In this document: piece by piece, positions 1-11,430 of the stretch | Layout of the letters: every line of letters begins with the position of its first letter | Position numbering within the stretch: position 1 is the first letter of the stretch | Source of the DNA: Epinephelus fuscoguttatus | Lineage: Eukaryota; Chordata; Actinopteri; Perciformes; Serranidae | Direction: 5' to 3' | NCBI RefSeq assembly: GCF_011397635.1 | Contig: NC_064773.1 | Location: 29,142,449 to 29,206,448 of the forward strand | DNA length: 64,000 nt | Translations under genes and position numbers: made by a program | The notes under the pieces: model-generated | The model's input: the letters and a program-made list of their open reading frames with translations, nothing else | Databases searched by the model: none | Told to the model about the DNA's origin: nothing

Positions 1-359
1 TTAATTTTGTCTAAAACAAAATGTACGCACCTACTGTATATGATGCTTTATACATACATAACAAATTCTTCTAATTTGTATATACTACTATATATACAGT
101 AATTCATATACAATTATAAAGCAGCATAGAGGAATGGTTTTGTATAGATAAAACAGACAAAATTAATTAGGCATCAACCTACAGTATACTTTTACAGCTG
201 TACTGAAACCTCAAAATATGTACAAAGCTGTCGAAAATTTCGAGTCGAAATGCCTTTAAATGATCTCACAACACACAAAAAACAAATATGCAAACGTTAC
301 TTCAAGTTTAAGAGCACAAACACTTAACATACATACCTGAAAAGAGCAGGGGAAATCGA

Positions 360-455
360 TCTTCTTCTTCTTCTTCTTCTTCTTCTTCTTCTTCTTCTTC
401 TTCTTCTTCTTCTTCTTCTCCTCCTCCTTCTCCTTCTCCTTCTCCTTCTTCTTCT
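360..455. repeat. CTT/GAA triplet microsatellite
   Basis: About twenty CTT units run into mixed CTC/CTT units. On the minus strand it gives long meaningless poly-Glu and poly-Arg reading frames. Confidence 0.95.
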
Positions 456-1288
456 GAGTGCAATCCCGGTGTCAATTGGGCCACAGCACCACCAACATCC
501 AATGTAGCGGTCGGGAGGTGTATTGCGCATTGAAACAGGAACTTTTTTTGTTTTGGCTCAGACGGACACTTCAGCGTGAGAAATCGGGGGTGTGGTGTGA
601 GAGCGTGTGAAGCCAATCAAATGCGTGTGTCTCACGGCCAATGCGTGAGAGTTGGCAGTCCTGGGTCAGCCTGTTTGGTCCTGTTGGTCAGTGTTTAATT
701 ATTCAAATGACATTCATGGTCCCAGAGAGTGAGTGACCTGACATGGCGTGTCCGTAAATTCAGTGTGACGCTCTACAATAAAATGAAAGCCCTGTTGGTC
801 GAAGAAACAGAGCATTATGTTTCTACATGAATTAATGAATGGTTAAGTTAATCACACATTCACTCTGCTTGATGCTCTGCTGCTTTGTCTCCCTAGACAG
901 AGAGCATTACTTACATCTGTGGAGACAACAGTAACAGTGTGTGACTCAGATATGTGACAGTTGGCAATCCTAATAAATAGCCTACCAATTGCCTCATTGA
1001 ACAGAGCCTGTTATACCTGTTTTTTGACAATACTATTAAAAAACCCAGCCCTCTGACTATGCCTTATATTGTTACACAACATTCTTGTTATGTTACTTGT
1101 GATAATGGTATGTCTTCAAATGGTATTGGATTAATTTGAGCCAAGTCCTCAACGAGGGCATGTCTCAAGCCCGTCATAGAATTTCCAGAAGTAAAAAAGC
1201 GGATTCAGCTGTGCCTTTAAAAGAAACTCCCCCCATTGAGGTGGCTCTTTTGGCACGTAGGAGTGTTTAATGTTACAACAAGGTGGGA
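456..1288. other. Upstream flank of copy 1
   Basis: The part to about 661 is rich in CACGC/GCGTG motifs and ends GAGAGTTGGCAGTCCTG, like the end of a hAT-type DNA element; this is a guess. From about 1000 to 1288 the sequence matches 55018-55296 upstream of copy 2 in patches, most clearly GGTGGCTCTTTTGGCACGTA (from 1240). It is therefore conserved promoter-side sequence. No gene seen. Confidence 0.35.
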
Positions 1289-3638
1289 TGAGCCACATGG
1301 GGAGGACATTGACAGGCTCACAGAATGTATCACGGACTACATCAGCTTCTGTGTGGACTCCACTGTCCCAGCCAGGACTGTCCATTGTTACCCAAATAAC
1401 AAACCGTGGGTAACAAAGGACATCAAAGCCATCCTAAATGCAAAGAAGAGGGCCTTCAGAGCTGGTAACAGGGAGGAGGTGAGAACAATACAGGGGGAGC
1501 TGACGATGAAGATCAGGGAGGCTAAGGAGAGGTACAGGAGGAAGCTGGAGAGGAAACTCCAGCAGAACAACATGAGAGAGGTCTGGAGTGGAATGAGGAC
1601 CATCACTGGCTTCAGGACCAACAACCACAGAGGAGTTGAAGGCAGCGTGGACAGGGCCAATGAACTGAATCTGTTTTTTAACAGATTTGACACTGCTGGA
1701 CCTGCCCATCTACACCCCCCCGCCCCCCCCTCCCCCCCCTCCCCCGACTCTTCTGCTGTCTGTCTTGGTCAAACATCACCCACTCCACCCTCCTCCCCCA
1801 CTCCTCCCTCTCACACCTCAACACCCTCCTGCTTGACCCCCCCTCCTCCTCCTCCTCACACCTCCTCCCCCCGTGGTCACACTGACTGCTCTCTCCATCA
1901 TGAGGACTACACCCCTCCCCCACGTGTCGTCAACTCCACAGTGTGCTTCACTGCTGACCATGTGAGAAGACAGCTGATGAGACTCAACTCAAATAAGGCT
2001 GCAGGCCCTGATGGTGTCAGCCCCAGGGTGCTCAAAGCCTGTGCCCCCCAGCTATGTGGAGTACTTCAGCATGTCTTCAACATGAGCCTGAGTCTCCAGA
2101 GGGTCCCCTTGCTGTGGAAGACATCCTGCCTCGTTCCTGTGCCTAAGACGTCGCGTCCCAGTGGCTCCAAGGACTACAGACCCGTGGCATTGACCTCCCA
2201 CATCATGAAGACACTGGAGAGACTCGTCTTGGAGCAGCTCCGGCCCATGGTCAAGCCACTTTTGGACCCCCTCCAGTTCGCCTATCAGCCCCGACTTGGA
2301 GTTGAGGACGCCATCATCTACCTGCTCAACCGTGTCTACACCCATCTGGATAAGCCGGTGAGCACTGTGAGGGTCATGTTTTTTGACTTCTCTAGTGCGT
2401 TCAACACCATACGTCCAGCTCTACTGGGTGACAAGCTGACAGCAATGCAGGTGGATGCCCCCCTGGTGTCCTGGATCGTAGACTACTTGACTGGCAGACC
2501 ACAGTGTGTGCGCTTGCAACGCTGTGTGTCAGACAGAGTGGTCAGCAATACTGGGGCCCCGCAGGGGACTGTCCTCTCCCTTCCTCTTCACCCTCTACAC
2601 CACGGACTTCAGCTATCGCACTGAGATCTGCCATCTTCAGAAGTTTTCTGATGACTCTGCTATAGTTGGATGTATCACCAAGGGTGATGAGGATGAGTAC
2701 AGGGCTGTTGTGGATAACTTTGTCACATGGTGTGAGCAGAACCATCTGCAGCTCAACGTGGCAAAGACAAAGGAACTGGCGGTGGATCTGAGGAGGACCA
2801 AGACACCGGTGACCCCTGTTTCCATCCAGGGGGTCAGTGTGGACATTGTGGAGGACTATAAGTACCTGGAGGTACACACTGACAATAAACTGGACTGGGT
2901 TAAGAACACTAACGCTCTCTACAGGATGGGCCAGAGCCGTCTCTATTTTCTGAGGCGACTGAGGTCCTTCAACGTCTGCCGGACTATGCTCAGGATTTTC
3001 TATGAGTCTGTGGTGGCCAGTGCTATCCTCTATGCTGTTATGTGCTGGGGCAGCAGGCTGAGGGTGGCGGACGCCAACAGACTCAACAAACTGATCCGCA
3101 AGGCCAGTGACGTTGTGGGAATGGAGTGTGACTCTCTGATGGTGGTGTCAGAGAGGAGGATGCTGTCTAAGCTATGAACTATCTTGGACAATGTCTCACA
3201 CCCACTCCACCATGTGCTGGTCAGGCACAAGAGTACTTTCAGTGGGAGACTCATACCACCAAGATGTACCACTGAGCGCCACAGGAAATCATTCCTGCCT
3301 GTGGCCATCAAACTGTACAACTCCTCCCTCTGAGTGGCCCTGTGACTATTTCACCCACTGCAATAATTTAATCTAACTTGTGCAATAACCCCATTCACCC
3401 TGACTGTATATATGCTGTTTGTGTAAATAATCTTGTTCAGTTTACAATATATATGTATATATATATATTTATTTAAGTTTATGTTTGTTAATAATTCCTG
3501 TTTATTTAACTCTATATTTGTTAATACTATTGTTTAAATTTCTTATATTTTCACGTATCTTTCCTCTCTTGCAAGGAGCACCTGTAACATAAACAATTTT
3601 CCCTCGGGGATCAGTAAAGTAAAAAAAAAAAAAAAAAA
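1289..3638 (+). mobile_element. CR1/L2/Rex1-type LINE, 5'-truncated
   Basis: The copy 2 locus shows the empty site: GGTGAGATACTCTTG there is split here into GGTGGGAT at 1282-1289 and GATACTCTTG after a terminal A-run (3621-3638). The inserted sequence lacks the endonuclease region and starts in the linker before reverse transcriptase. The 3'UTR ends with the GGGGATCAGTAAAGT type of tail seen in fish LINEs. A target duplication of only about 3 bases (GAT) can be seen. The insertion lies within 170 bases (copy 2 scale) of the exon 1 donor of NXPE3-like copy 1. Confidence 0.9.
1290..3174 (+). pseudogene. LINE reverse transcriptase ORF with one frameshift
   Basis: The linker and RT fingers/palm read in one frame to about 2575 (motifs NSNKAAGPDGV, VALTSHIMKTLERL, FFDFSSAFNTI, NTGAPQGTVLS). 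The frame then shifts by one and continues through FSDDSAIVG, the catalytic box, and NVAKTKELAVD to the stop at 3175. One frameshift and a missing 5' end make it inactive. A proline-rich low-complexity stretch (about 1710-1920) lies between linker and RT. Confidence 0.85.
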
Positions 3639-3664
3639 GATACTCTTGTCTATTACTGCTGTGT

Positions 3665-3766
3665 GCATGCTACAGTGCTGTCTGAAGTCACCACTGGAGC
3701 ATGCTCCAGTACTGTCTGAAGTCACCACTGGAGCATGCTCCAGTGCTGCATGAAGTCACCACCCTC
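3665..3766. repeat. 34-bp tandem triplication at the exon 1 region
   Basis: Three units of 34 bp start with GCATGCT(A/C)CAGT at 3665, 3699 and 3733, with a few mismatches. Copy 2 has a single unit at about 55316-55349. Confidence 0.85.
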
Positions 3767-3884
3767 ACATTTATTACCAGGAAATCGAGCAAACACAACA
3801 AACTTTCCGGCAAATGAGCAGGACAGAGTGCAGAACCTGCTAAGATATCATCACTGTGTTCTCTCCACACGATTCTCTGCTGAG
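3767..3884 (+). other. Non-coding exon 1 of NXPE3-like copy 1 (3' part)
   Basis: This segment is almost identical to 55350-55467 upstream of copy 2. It ends in both copies at a good splice donor (TGAG|GTAAGA). The next acceptor, at 21903, precedes the start-codon exon, so this is read as the 5'UTR exon. Its transcription start cannot be placed from sequence; the left edge given here is only the end of a local 34-bp repeat. Confidence 0.6.
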
Positions 3885-5100
3885 GTAAGACACATTATAT
3901 GTTCAATTAAAGTACATTTAGAGTTTCCCTTTATAGACATGTGAAAACTAAATGTTGCCACCAACCATTCTAATGTACATGTGAACTTCTGAGGTACTTT
4001 TATTTTACTTTTATACTTCAGTTTTATGATACTTTATACTTCTACTCTACATTTCAGAGATGAATATTGTTCTTTGTTCTCAATTACATTTATTCAACTA
4101 TAGTTACTGTGTACTTTGTTGATTAGGAGTTACAAATGGGTAAAACTGGATCAGTTCTTTTATCTGTGGGATATATCCTTTTATCTTGTTTTATGGAGGT
4201 AATCCAGTTCCTTATGTATTTTGTTCAGACTTTTTGGGGAGTTGATTAACTATACATTTTTGGAATTGTTGGAACATGAGGAATATGAAAACAAATGTTT
4301 CTTCTTTTTTTTCAAACTCTTTTTGGTGGTCATTTTGGATTTTAAAAATGGCGAGTGTTCAAAACCTTTTTAAACAAAATGTCAGGTTCCAAGCTATGCA
4401 GGTATTTACTTTCATGGCTAAATATGCTTTTTTTTTTACTCAGATATTAAGATAAACTAAGAACAGTCACTTGGATATACCATAATTGAATTTGATGGTC
4501 AAAGGTCAAAGGACTGGTGTGTGGAGGCGTACAACCACAGGGCGGTAATTCTAGTTTTAGTGACGGCCTGTCAACTTAAAATGTCATTCCTAATCTTCAG
4601 TATAACTTTGATCTTGATCCTGGTTCTGGTTCTCACATTGTCTACTGCAAAAGCAAAGGTCAGTGCATAGTAAGTCTCTTGACCTACAGGAACATCTTCA
4701 TGTTGACTACCCATTGCAGTGGCATCTCACCCTTTCAATGATGGCCTGAAGAGCTGGTAGTACATGTGGGTCTCAACTGGCCTTTATCATCCATGTACAC
4801 ATTTTGCCCCAAATTTGGGGCCAGAATTTGAGCTTGCACATGTAGTTCCCCTATCAATAAGCTGTTTCAGTGCATCTTCTGTAGGTGGTAGCTTGATACT
4901 CTCTGCCTTATATTTGTCAAAATGTGCCATCTCAGCTCTGGAATGTTTCTTATTGTGATTCCTTTTGAGTAAAAGCAAGCACACATAAACCTAGTCGAGT
5001 GGTTCTGTTCCTCCACTACTAAAAAAATTATCTGAAAGCATCCTCAGAGTTTCAACGATGTCATCTTCGGTGCGTGGAAGATCTTCAACCATCTTCCTGT
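3885..5100. other. Intron 1 of copy 1, proximal part
   Basis: The first 130 bases match intron 1 of copy 2. After that, AT-rich sequence continues to the hAT element at 5101. A minus-strand stretch at 4787-4984 reads as a possible degraded coding fragment, but no family is recognised. Confidence 0.4.
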
Positions 5101-6875
5101 CAGTGTTGGGCAAGCTACTTGGAAAGTGTAGTGAGCTAAGCTACTAGTTACTCTAATATTAAATGAAGCTTCACGACATCAAAGCTATCACCCTCAGAAA
5201 TGTAGCAAGCTAAGCTACAGCAAAATGAAAGTAACTAGTGCAACTACATCCAAGCTTTTTACTAAATTGAACCAACTTCGTGCCAAGTCAGTGTTATCTT
5301 TCTGATCGATAAAACTGTCAGTCAAACAGATAGGCAGGTAAAAAAGTTCAATTGTTTATTGAACAGTGAGCTGCACTACTCCCAACACGACTCAAACCAC
5401 AACAGCAAGAATGAAGACCTGCTTCAAACAGTCACAACATGGTCAAAAACGTACATGGGTTTATGTATGTGTATGTACACTGCAAAAACTCAAAATCTTA
5501 CCAAGAATATTTATTTCTAGTCAAAACAAATCTCATTACAGTTGAAATAAGACTCATCACCTAAAAAGTAACTTGTTTTTAGACAATTTTCACTTGTTTC
5601 AGGAAAATTTTCACTTGAAATAAGTAGGAAAAAAAAATCTGCCCATGGAGCAAGTTTTTTTTTCTTATTGCAAGCAAAAAAAAAAAAAAAAAACTTGCTC
5701 CATGGGCAGATTTTCATACTTATTTCAAGTGAAAATTTGCTTGAAACAAGTATTTTTTAAATGTAAAGACATTTGTTTTGACTAGAAATGAGGCTAGTAA
5801 ACACGTTTTAGTAAACACATTTTATAGTGAGCAGCATACACATGTATGTCCCCTACAAATCCCAACCGTGTTTACAAAGTTTGAATGAAGGAGACGGATG
5901 CAAAGGAAACGGAGGATGCGCATTGATCCTTTTGTCTCTGTCTGCAGGAACGAATATAAATCCCATTCATGATGGGGTCAAATGGATTATGTGCATTATT
6001 AACCACAAAACAAGCAAATACTTCATCTTAATGGCATATAACACTCATTATGCTTCAGCTGAATCCTCTAAGCAAATGACCATGTTGAATTGAAATTAGT
6101 TTATCACGTTAAATGTCCAAAATTATATGAAATTGCTCCAATGCGTTAAACCAAACTTTGTGCATAATCACACAGCTTGATATGCCCTGGCAAACACAGC
6201 GGGACTGCTGTACAGACCATTGGTCTTTCTTACCCTAACCCTGGTTATTTTCTGAAAGCACAGAGCAAAGAAATGTCTTTTTTTTCTCCCCCGGTCTGCT
6301 GTCAGCAGAGAGCGGCGGCTGCAGCGGGGATTTCAGCACCACAGACGGCGCGTGTAAAAAGACTTGACAAGCGTCTCCTTTAAATGTGTTTGCTGCTACT
6401 AGCGAAATTATACATAATAAATGAAGACAGTGACATATTTTCAATAAAAAACAATGAGTTGAACATTCATTTCAAGCTTTTGTAGTACAACGAGTTTCAG
6501 AAGTGTGCGAGTGCGGCCGGAGAGCGGGCGGCAGTGTTTAATGCAGGAAACTCGATATGGACTTGAAAATCAATTTCGGAGTGGGGGTCGTTCGGAACGG
6601 CGGTGTTTCGGAATCGGTTCATGCGGAAGTGACTCTGTGTGGAAGCGGTGACAGTTTTATTTCAGTCCATAACAGAAATCCCCGCCTCGTTTGAGCTTCA
6701 GAAATGATTTTGGAAATGTAGCTTGTGTGGACGCCACCGCGCTAAGTGATCAGTAAAAGAGCTTAACTACTGAGAAGTTACTTGATTCAGAAACAGCGAC
6801 GCTACCACCAAGCTACTGAGAAATGTAGTTAAACTACAAACGTCCGCTACGTAGTGACGCTACTGCCCAACACTG
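5101..6875. mobile_element. Non-autonomous hAT-type DNA transposon
   Basis: The ends are CAGTGTTGGGCA and its inverse TGCCCAACACTG. The flanks CTTCCTGT (5093-5100) and CTTGCTGT (6876-6883) are an 8-bp target duplication with one mismatch. Sub-terminal sequence around the TAGCTTAGCTACA-like repeats is also inverted. No transposase was seen inside. Confidence 0.8.
5512..5789. repeat. Long hairpin (fold-back) nested in the hAT element
   Basis: Arms of about 130 bases are inverted around a short A/T-rich centre. The outer ends are ATTTCTAGTCAAAACAAAT and its inverse at 5771-5789; the inner part holds CTTGCTCCATGGGCAGA-type sequence in both orientations. It looks like a fold-back MITE. Confidence 0.8.
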
Positions 6876-6883
6876 CTTGCTGT

Positions 6884-7350
6884 ATATTTTAGAATCCAGT
6901 TTAAGATTTTATTGTTTATTTTTAAGGCTTTGAATGGGCTGGCCCCATCCTACCTTTCCGTTCTTTTGCAAAAATGTGTTTCATCACGGTCATTGAGATC
7001 AGCGGCCAGATCACTTCTTGTTGTCCCAAGAACAAGGTTAGCGCAGAGGGGAGACAGAGCCTTTGCAATTGTGGTCCCCACACTCTGGAATGAGCTGCCC
7101 CTCCAGGTTAGACTGGCCGATACCCTCCCTGTTTTTAAATCTCGTTTAAAAACCCACCTGTTTTCGTCGGCCTTCTCGGCCCCTGTATGAAAGTTGGCAG
7201 CCTTTTGTAGTCTTATTTTGTGTTTCCTTTTCTTGTGTTTTATTTATTGACTTTTTGTATATTATATTTTATGTACAGCAATTTGGTCAACGGTGTTGTT
7301 TTTAAATGTGCTATATAAATAAATTTGTATTGTACTGTATTGTATTATAT
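6884..7350 (+). mobile_element. L2-type LINE 3' fragment
   Basis: The reading frame from about 6890 to 7189 encodes the end of an L2-type ORF2 (FKALNGLAPSYL ... GDRAFAIVVPTLWNELP ... LKTHLF). It is followed by a 3'UTR ending GCTATATAAATAAA and a TGTAT-rich tail. Everything upstream of this C-terminus is missing. Confidence 0.8.
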
Positions 7351-7798
7351 CTTGCATTATTCCTAGTTTACACTACACAACTTAAGCCCTGATTAGCCAC
7401 TAATTTAGTAGTTAGCTCCACACTCACAAAATTGGTGCTCGAATGCAAACTGTTCAAGAAAGTGAGGCGAAAAGTCACCAATGCAATGCTGCCAGATATC
7501 TAACATGCTGAGTATCTGGACCCAGGGGTGGACTGGGACACAAATTCAGCCCGGGATACTCAAGCGCACCAGCCCACACACTGGTTTCTACCTATAATCC
7601 TCTTTATGTTGTACACACTACATAAACGCTGTCCTCAGAATCAGCTGAATAAGAAAATCAGCATCCAAACTATAAAATTAATGCAATAATGAATTGGCCA
7701 CAAATGGCTATGTGCTTATTATTTAACTTAAAATAAGAGCATATGACTCTATCCTAATGTAGCAGCATAGAAATGTTTATTCATTTTCTACGTACTAC
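7351..7798. other. Intronic sequence, no gene
   Basis: AT-rich sequence. CAGGGGTGGACTGGGAC near 7532 resembles the end of a known fish DNA-element type, but no partner end was found. Confidence 0.3.
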
Positions 7799-9126
7799 GT
7801 TGCCACTTTAAGTGGGCGCCCCAAGTGGCCAGTCATCAAGGTGGCAGTGTATAAAAAGTTGTGCCCCCCCCCGTTTCTTCCTTTTGTGCTCCCACCGGAC
7901 GCGTCACTTCTGAGTTGGAGGTGTTTGCCCTCGAAAAGGTATGGCTGCTCGCTGTTTCCTCTCCTGTTGTTTGGTCTCTTTGTTGTGCTGAAGGCATGTA
8001 TTTTGGACTGCAGAGTGGCGGTTCATGTGCCCCTGACTCCTGTGTGTGCCATCTGGTCGTTTTGTGCTGGGAAGTGTCCTTCTCTCTTTGCGTCGTTGTG
8101 CATGCTATCATGTGGCTAACGCTAGTGTGGTCACAGGTAAATGCTGGTAGCTGCATGGGTCCCTCTCTCCCTCCCTCCTCGCGTGTGTGTGTCTATCTGC
8201 CGCTTTGAAAAGGTATGTAGCTTTTAATGTAGCTTGCAAACGCGTCATTTTTCAGTTTAGTGTAGATCGTTTGAGTAACGCTAACTTTATTAGGTGAAGC
8301 TGTAATCACATGTTCAAGTTTACCGCTGTGGCGTGTGACGTCATAATCAGCTGACTGGGACCGCTGCTGCTTTGTCTCTGCTGCTTGTCTCGCCTGAACT
8401 TCTACGTGGCGTTGTTTATGCCGCTTTGTCTTGCCTCACATTTATATGGTTTTGTTTATGCTGCATTGACTGCACTGCTGGGTACTGGGCTGCTTTGGGA
8501 CGCTGTGCCCTTAGAATGGTGCATTCACCCTGCCTTACTGGCACTGCTCAGTGGCTCTGCAGACCGGCTCTTACCTGGGTTCATCCCCTCATTTTAATGG
8601 ATGGAAAGTGTGGGGTTACACTCCCCCATATTTTTGGATTATTTGTATAATTTTGGGTTTATTTCTTCTGCTTTAATTATTCTGGCGTAGCCATTTTAAC
8701 CTGCCCATTATTTTGCATATTTTGGTTCATTTCATATTTTGGTTCATTTTATATTTGCCCATTTAATTCCTTGGTTGATTTTTTATTGTTTTCTTTATGC
8801 AATTTAGCAGTTTTCTTTATTTGCTAATTTGCTCTCTTTTTGGGCAGTTATGTCACGTGTCTGGGTGATTTGTGTTTTCTCTGTATTTTTGGGATTCTTC
8901 CCCCTCTCACTATTTTCTGTCCCACCAATAGGCCTCAGCTCTGATTGGTTCTCCCCTTTTCTTTTTCCTGTGTGAATGGTGTGTTTTATTCGTTTTTAGA
9001 AGAATAAAGTGTACACTATTTTTAAAACCTTGAACCACGTCTCTTGCCTGAGTAAAACAGTGTGTCCTGTTTGTGAAGGTTAATAATTCTCTGGGTGAAA
9101 TTCCCAGAGTGGCGTTGTCTGGCAAC
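7799..9126 (+). mobile_element. Possible solo LTR
   Basis: The stretch is bounded by GTTGCCA and its inverse TGGCAAC. It has a TATAAAA box near 7850 and AATAAA at 9003, the layout of a long terminal repeat of about 1.3 kb. No target duplication and no second copy are visible, so this is tentative. Confidence 0.25.
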
Positions 9127-9376
9127 TTGTTAGTGTATATTGTACTGTACTACTTCTCCTCCGCTCACCTCCTTCCCCCCTTGCCACACTAATGCATCTA
9201 ATTTTATGCACAATATAATTGTCTGCCCTGTCCTGCCCAGCCGTGCTCATGTATTACATAAGCCCAATTTATATCTCCATGGACACAAAAAACACAGAAA
9301 AGTCCAAGGCACCCTCTTTAAATCTATAAAATGCCTTTATTCACATGGCATTTTCACAGTGACATTAAAAACCAAA

Positions 9377-9411
9377 CTCCGACGCGTTTCAGCATAGCCT
9401 TCGTCAGGGAG
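9377..9411 (-). ncRNA. Hammerhead-ribozyme-like motif
   Basis: On the minus strand CTCC, CTGACGA, a 10-base segment, GAA, ACGCGT, C and GGAG follow in order. CTCC/GGAG can form stem I, CTGACGA and GAA are the two core strands, ACGCGT can form a minimal stem III, and the cleavage-site C precedes GGAG. Stem II is weak (two pairs). Penelope-like elements are known to carry hammerheads of this short-stem-III type. Confidence 0.6.
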
Positions 9412-9742
9412 TCAAACAGAGTTATGAGGAAACACCTTATTCTTTTGTAGTGGTGTTCCACCAATGAAAATCTTCCACCTGGTCCCAGTGACACAGAGAG
9501 AGTGTGGAAATCAGCCAACCCCTGTAGAGGGCATGGCCTCTACAGGTGGACACAGAGAGGGTGTGGAAAAACAGCCAACCTCTGTAAAGACCCACCCTAA
9601 AATAAAATAAAACTGAAGAAAAAGGGGCAAAATCATGAGTATTGACAATCATCATGGAAGTTAAAGGGACATGCAGTGATATATACAATGACAGTGGTTG
9701 TCCAAACAAACAAATATTGACAACTTAGAAAAAATAATGAAT

Positions 9743-10015
9743 TCACAGAAACACTGTAAAATCTAGGTCTTCATTAAGGCCAGGATGTCTGGTAGCCTGT
9801 AATTTGTGTATCCAAAAAGCTTCCCGTTGGCTCAGTGTTTTTAGTCTGTCACCTTTGCGTGTGGAGGATGGAATGTGGTCAATACCAAAGGCTTGTAAAG
9901 TGGATGGATTACTGTTATGGAAGTCCAAATAATGTTTTGCCATAGGGTAATTAACATTACCAGTGCGGATGGCATATTTGTGTTCTGCTAACCTGTCTTG
10001 AAAATATATCTCCAT
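9743..10015 (-). pseudogene. Penelope-like GIY-YIG endonuclease C-terminus
   Basis: The 90-residue frame reads RLAEHKYAIRTGN, then H..SNPSTLQAFGID and GDRLKTLSQREAFWIHKLQ, and ends PGLNEDLDFTVFL. These are typical of the end of the GIY-YIG endonuclease of vertebrate Penelope-like elements. The catalytic GIY and YIG blocks and the reverse transcriptase are absent. Confidence 0.8.
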
Positions 10016-10401
10016 GGCTCACAGCCATGAACTAAGGAGGTATAAATTGGGCAATAGGCCCTATAGTCAACTTTTAGTCAACTTATTACTACAACGAAAA
10101 AAATCCCACTTAATACTACTAAAAAGGTTTTCCTCTGGCTAAAATGTAATGCACTGTAGGGTATGCCTTCACATTGCACCTGTCATATTTCTGGTCTCAT
10201 CCTCCTCCTCATCACGACTGGGTTTAGTCTGTCCCTCAGCTTCATTGTCCTTGGGACTGGGAGCACCACCTGAAGTTAATTTCGTGCATCCACAGGTAAA
10301 AAGCAAGCACATATTTTCTTTTAGTACAGGTTTAAATTATAATGACTTATTGCAATACCTAGTGGGCTAGTTGGCCTCTTGAACCGGACACCTAGAAGAA
10401 A

Positions 10402-10704
10402 TATCAATCAATCAATCAATCAATCAATCACTTTTATTTATAAAGCCCAATATCACAAATCACAGTTTGCCTCACAGGTCCTTACAGCATACGACATCCC
10501 TCTGACCTTAGGACCCTCACAGCGGATGAGGAAAAACTCCCCCCCAAAAAACCTTTAACGGGGGAAAAAAAAAACGGTAGAAACCTCAGGAAGAGCAACT
10601 GAGGAGGGAACCCTCTTCCAGGACTGACAGACATGCAATAGATGTCATACAGAACAGATCAGCATGATAAATTAACAGTAATCCGTATGACACAATGAGA
10701 CAGA

Positions 10705-10736
<32 letters not shown>

Positions 10737-11110
10737 CGCAGGACAGACGATAATGTTAATAGCTTACAACAACATTAATGAAAGTAATAATATTATAATT
10801 ATAATTCTGGCTGTTGTGGTACAATATGTGGAAAGTATATATTAATATCTGATAGTATACATATGTGACAATATCATATGTGTATAATAACAGTAGAAGT
10901 ATGACTCATGATAACAGCAGCAGCAGGAGGCATCTGGCAGGACCGCAGCAGCAGCACAACCACACACTTCACACCATCCAGGCACCGCTGCAATATAAGT
11001 TAACCTGAGAGACAGTGGAGCACAAAGGCTCTGGAGAAGAAGCCGAGTTAGTGACACGCAGTATGGCCGAGATAGATGCAGTAACAGGACGAGAGAGAGA
11101 GAAGGAGAGA
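10402..11110 (-). mobile_element. Teleost retroposon with TGAT tail, copy A
   Basis: On the minus strand it ends with AGGCAAA.TGTGATTTGTGATATTGGGCTTTATAAATAAA and a (TGAT)n tail (10406-10432 as ATCA). Upstream is the region that also occurs at 30650-32240 and 58625-59226. A GA-rich microsatellite (about 10700-10738) is internal. It is probably the 3' part of a LINE or a SINE derived from one; the family name is not certain. Confidence 0.7.
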
Positions 11111-11169
11111 AGGTGCCTAGTGCATGCAATTTGCCAAAACCAACCTTGCACATTACACACTCACGAATG

Positions 11170-11430
11170 TTAATTCACCTGCTGTGGCAATGTCAGCTCC
11201 AGCTCTATCTCCGTCGTTAGCAACACCAGCAGCCTCAGCCCGTCGACCAACACTGCGGCCCAACAGGTCGGTTATTTTGGAGAACTTCGCTGTCTCTTCT
11301 TGTAAAGATTTAAGTTTTTTTATTCGAGTTTTTCCGCGCCACCCTTATTTTTATTTTTTTTTTTTACCAGCTTTATCCATGTTTTCAGCACTAATGGTCA
11401 AACTAGCCTGGTCTGCCATGAGTAATGACT
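11170..11430 (-). pseudogene. Possible hAT transposase N-terminal remnant
   Basis: On the minus strand an ATG opens MADQASLTISAENMDKAGKK; after two stops the same frame continues RIKKLKSLQEETAKFSKITDLL, similar to the basic start of DUF4371-type hAT proteins. It may be part of an element that was later split by the insertion at 11588. Confidence 0.35.

Larger units (their letters stand above)
9262..10030 (-). mobile_element. Penelope-like retroelement fragment (Neptune-like)
   Basis: On the minus strand the C-terminal coding end (9743-10015) is followed by a 3' region with a hammerhead-like motif. The RT domain is missing. A GCCCAATTTATA-like motif occurs near 9262 and, inverted, near 10040, possibly part of the terminal structure of these elements. 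Confidence 0.75.

Noticed and set aside
308..616. Minus-strand frames with long poly-Glu and poly-Arg
   Set aside because: They are products of the CTT microsatellite and show no domain outside the repeat.
1236..1290. Start of the long LINE frame at 1236 as a gene start
   Set aside because: The first ~18 codons are host promoter-side sequence also present upstream of copy 2; the frame is joined to the LINE by chance.
3665..3766. Short direct repeats that could suggest a CRISPR array
   Set aside because: Units are contiguous without spacers and the genome is eukaryotic.
4787..4984. Possible coding remnant on the minus strand (SIKLPPTEDALKQLIDRG)
   Set aside because: It reads like protein and may be from a mobile element, but I could not name a family, so it is mentioned only within the intron entry.
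7841..8208. Overlapping 92- and 115-codon frames
   Set aside because: They lie in a possible LTR, have unrelated frames and no domain; likely chance.
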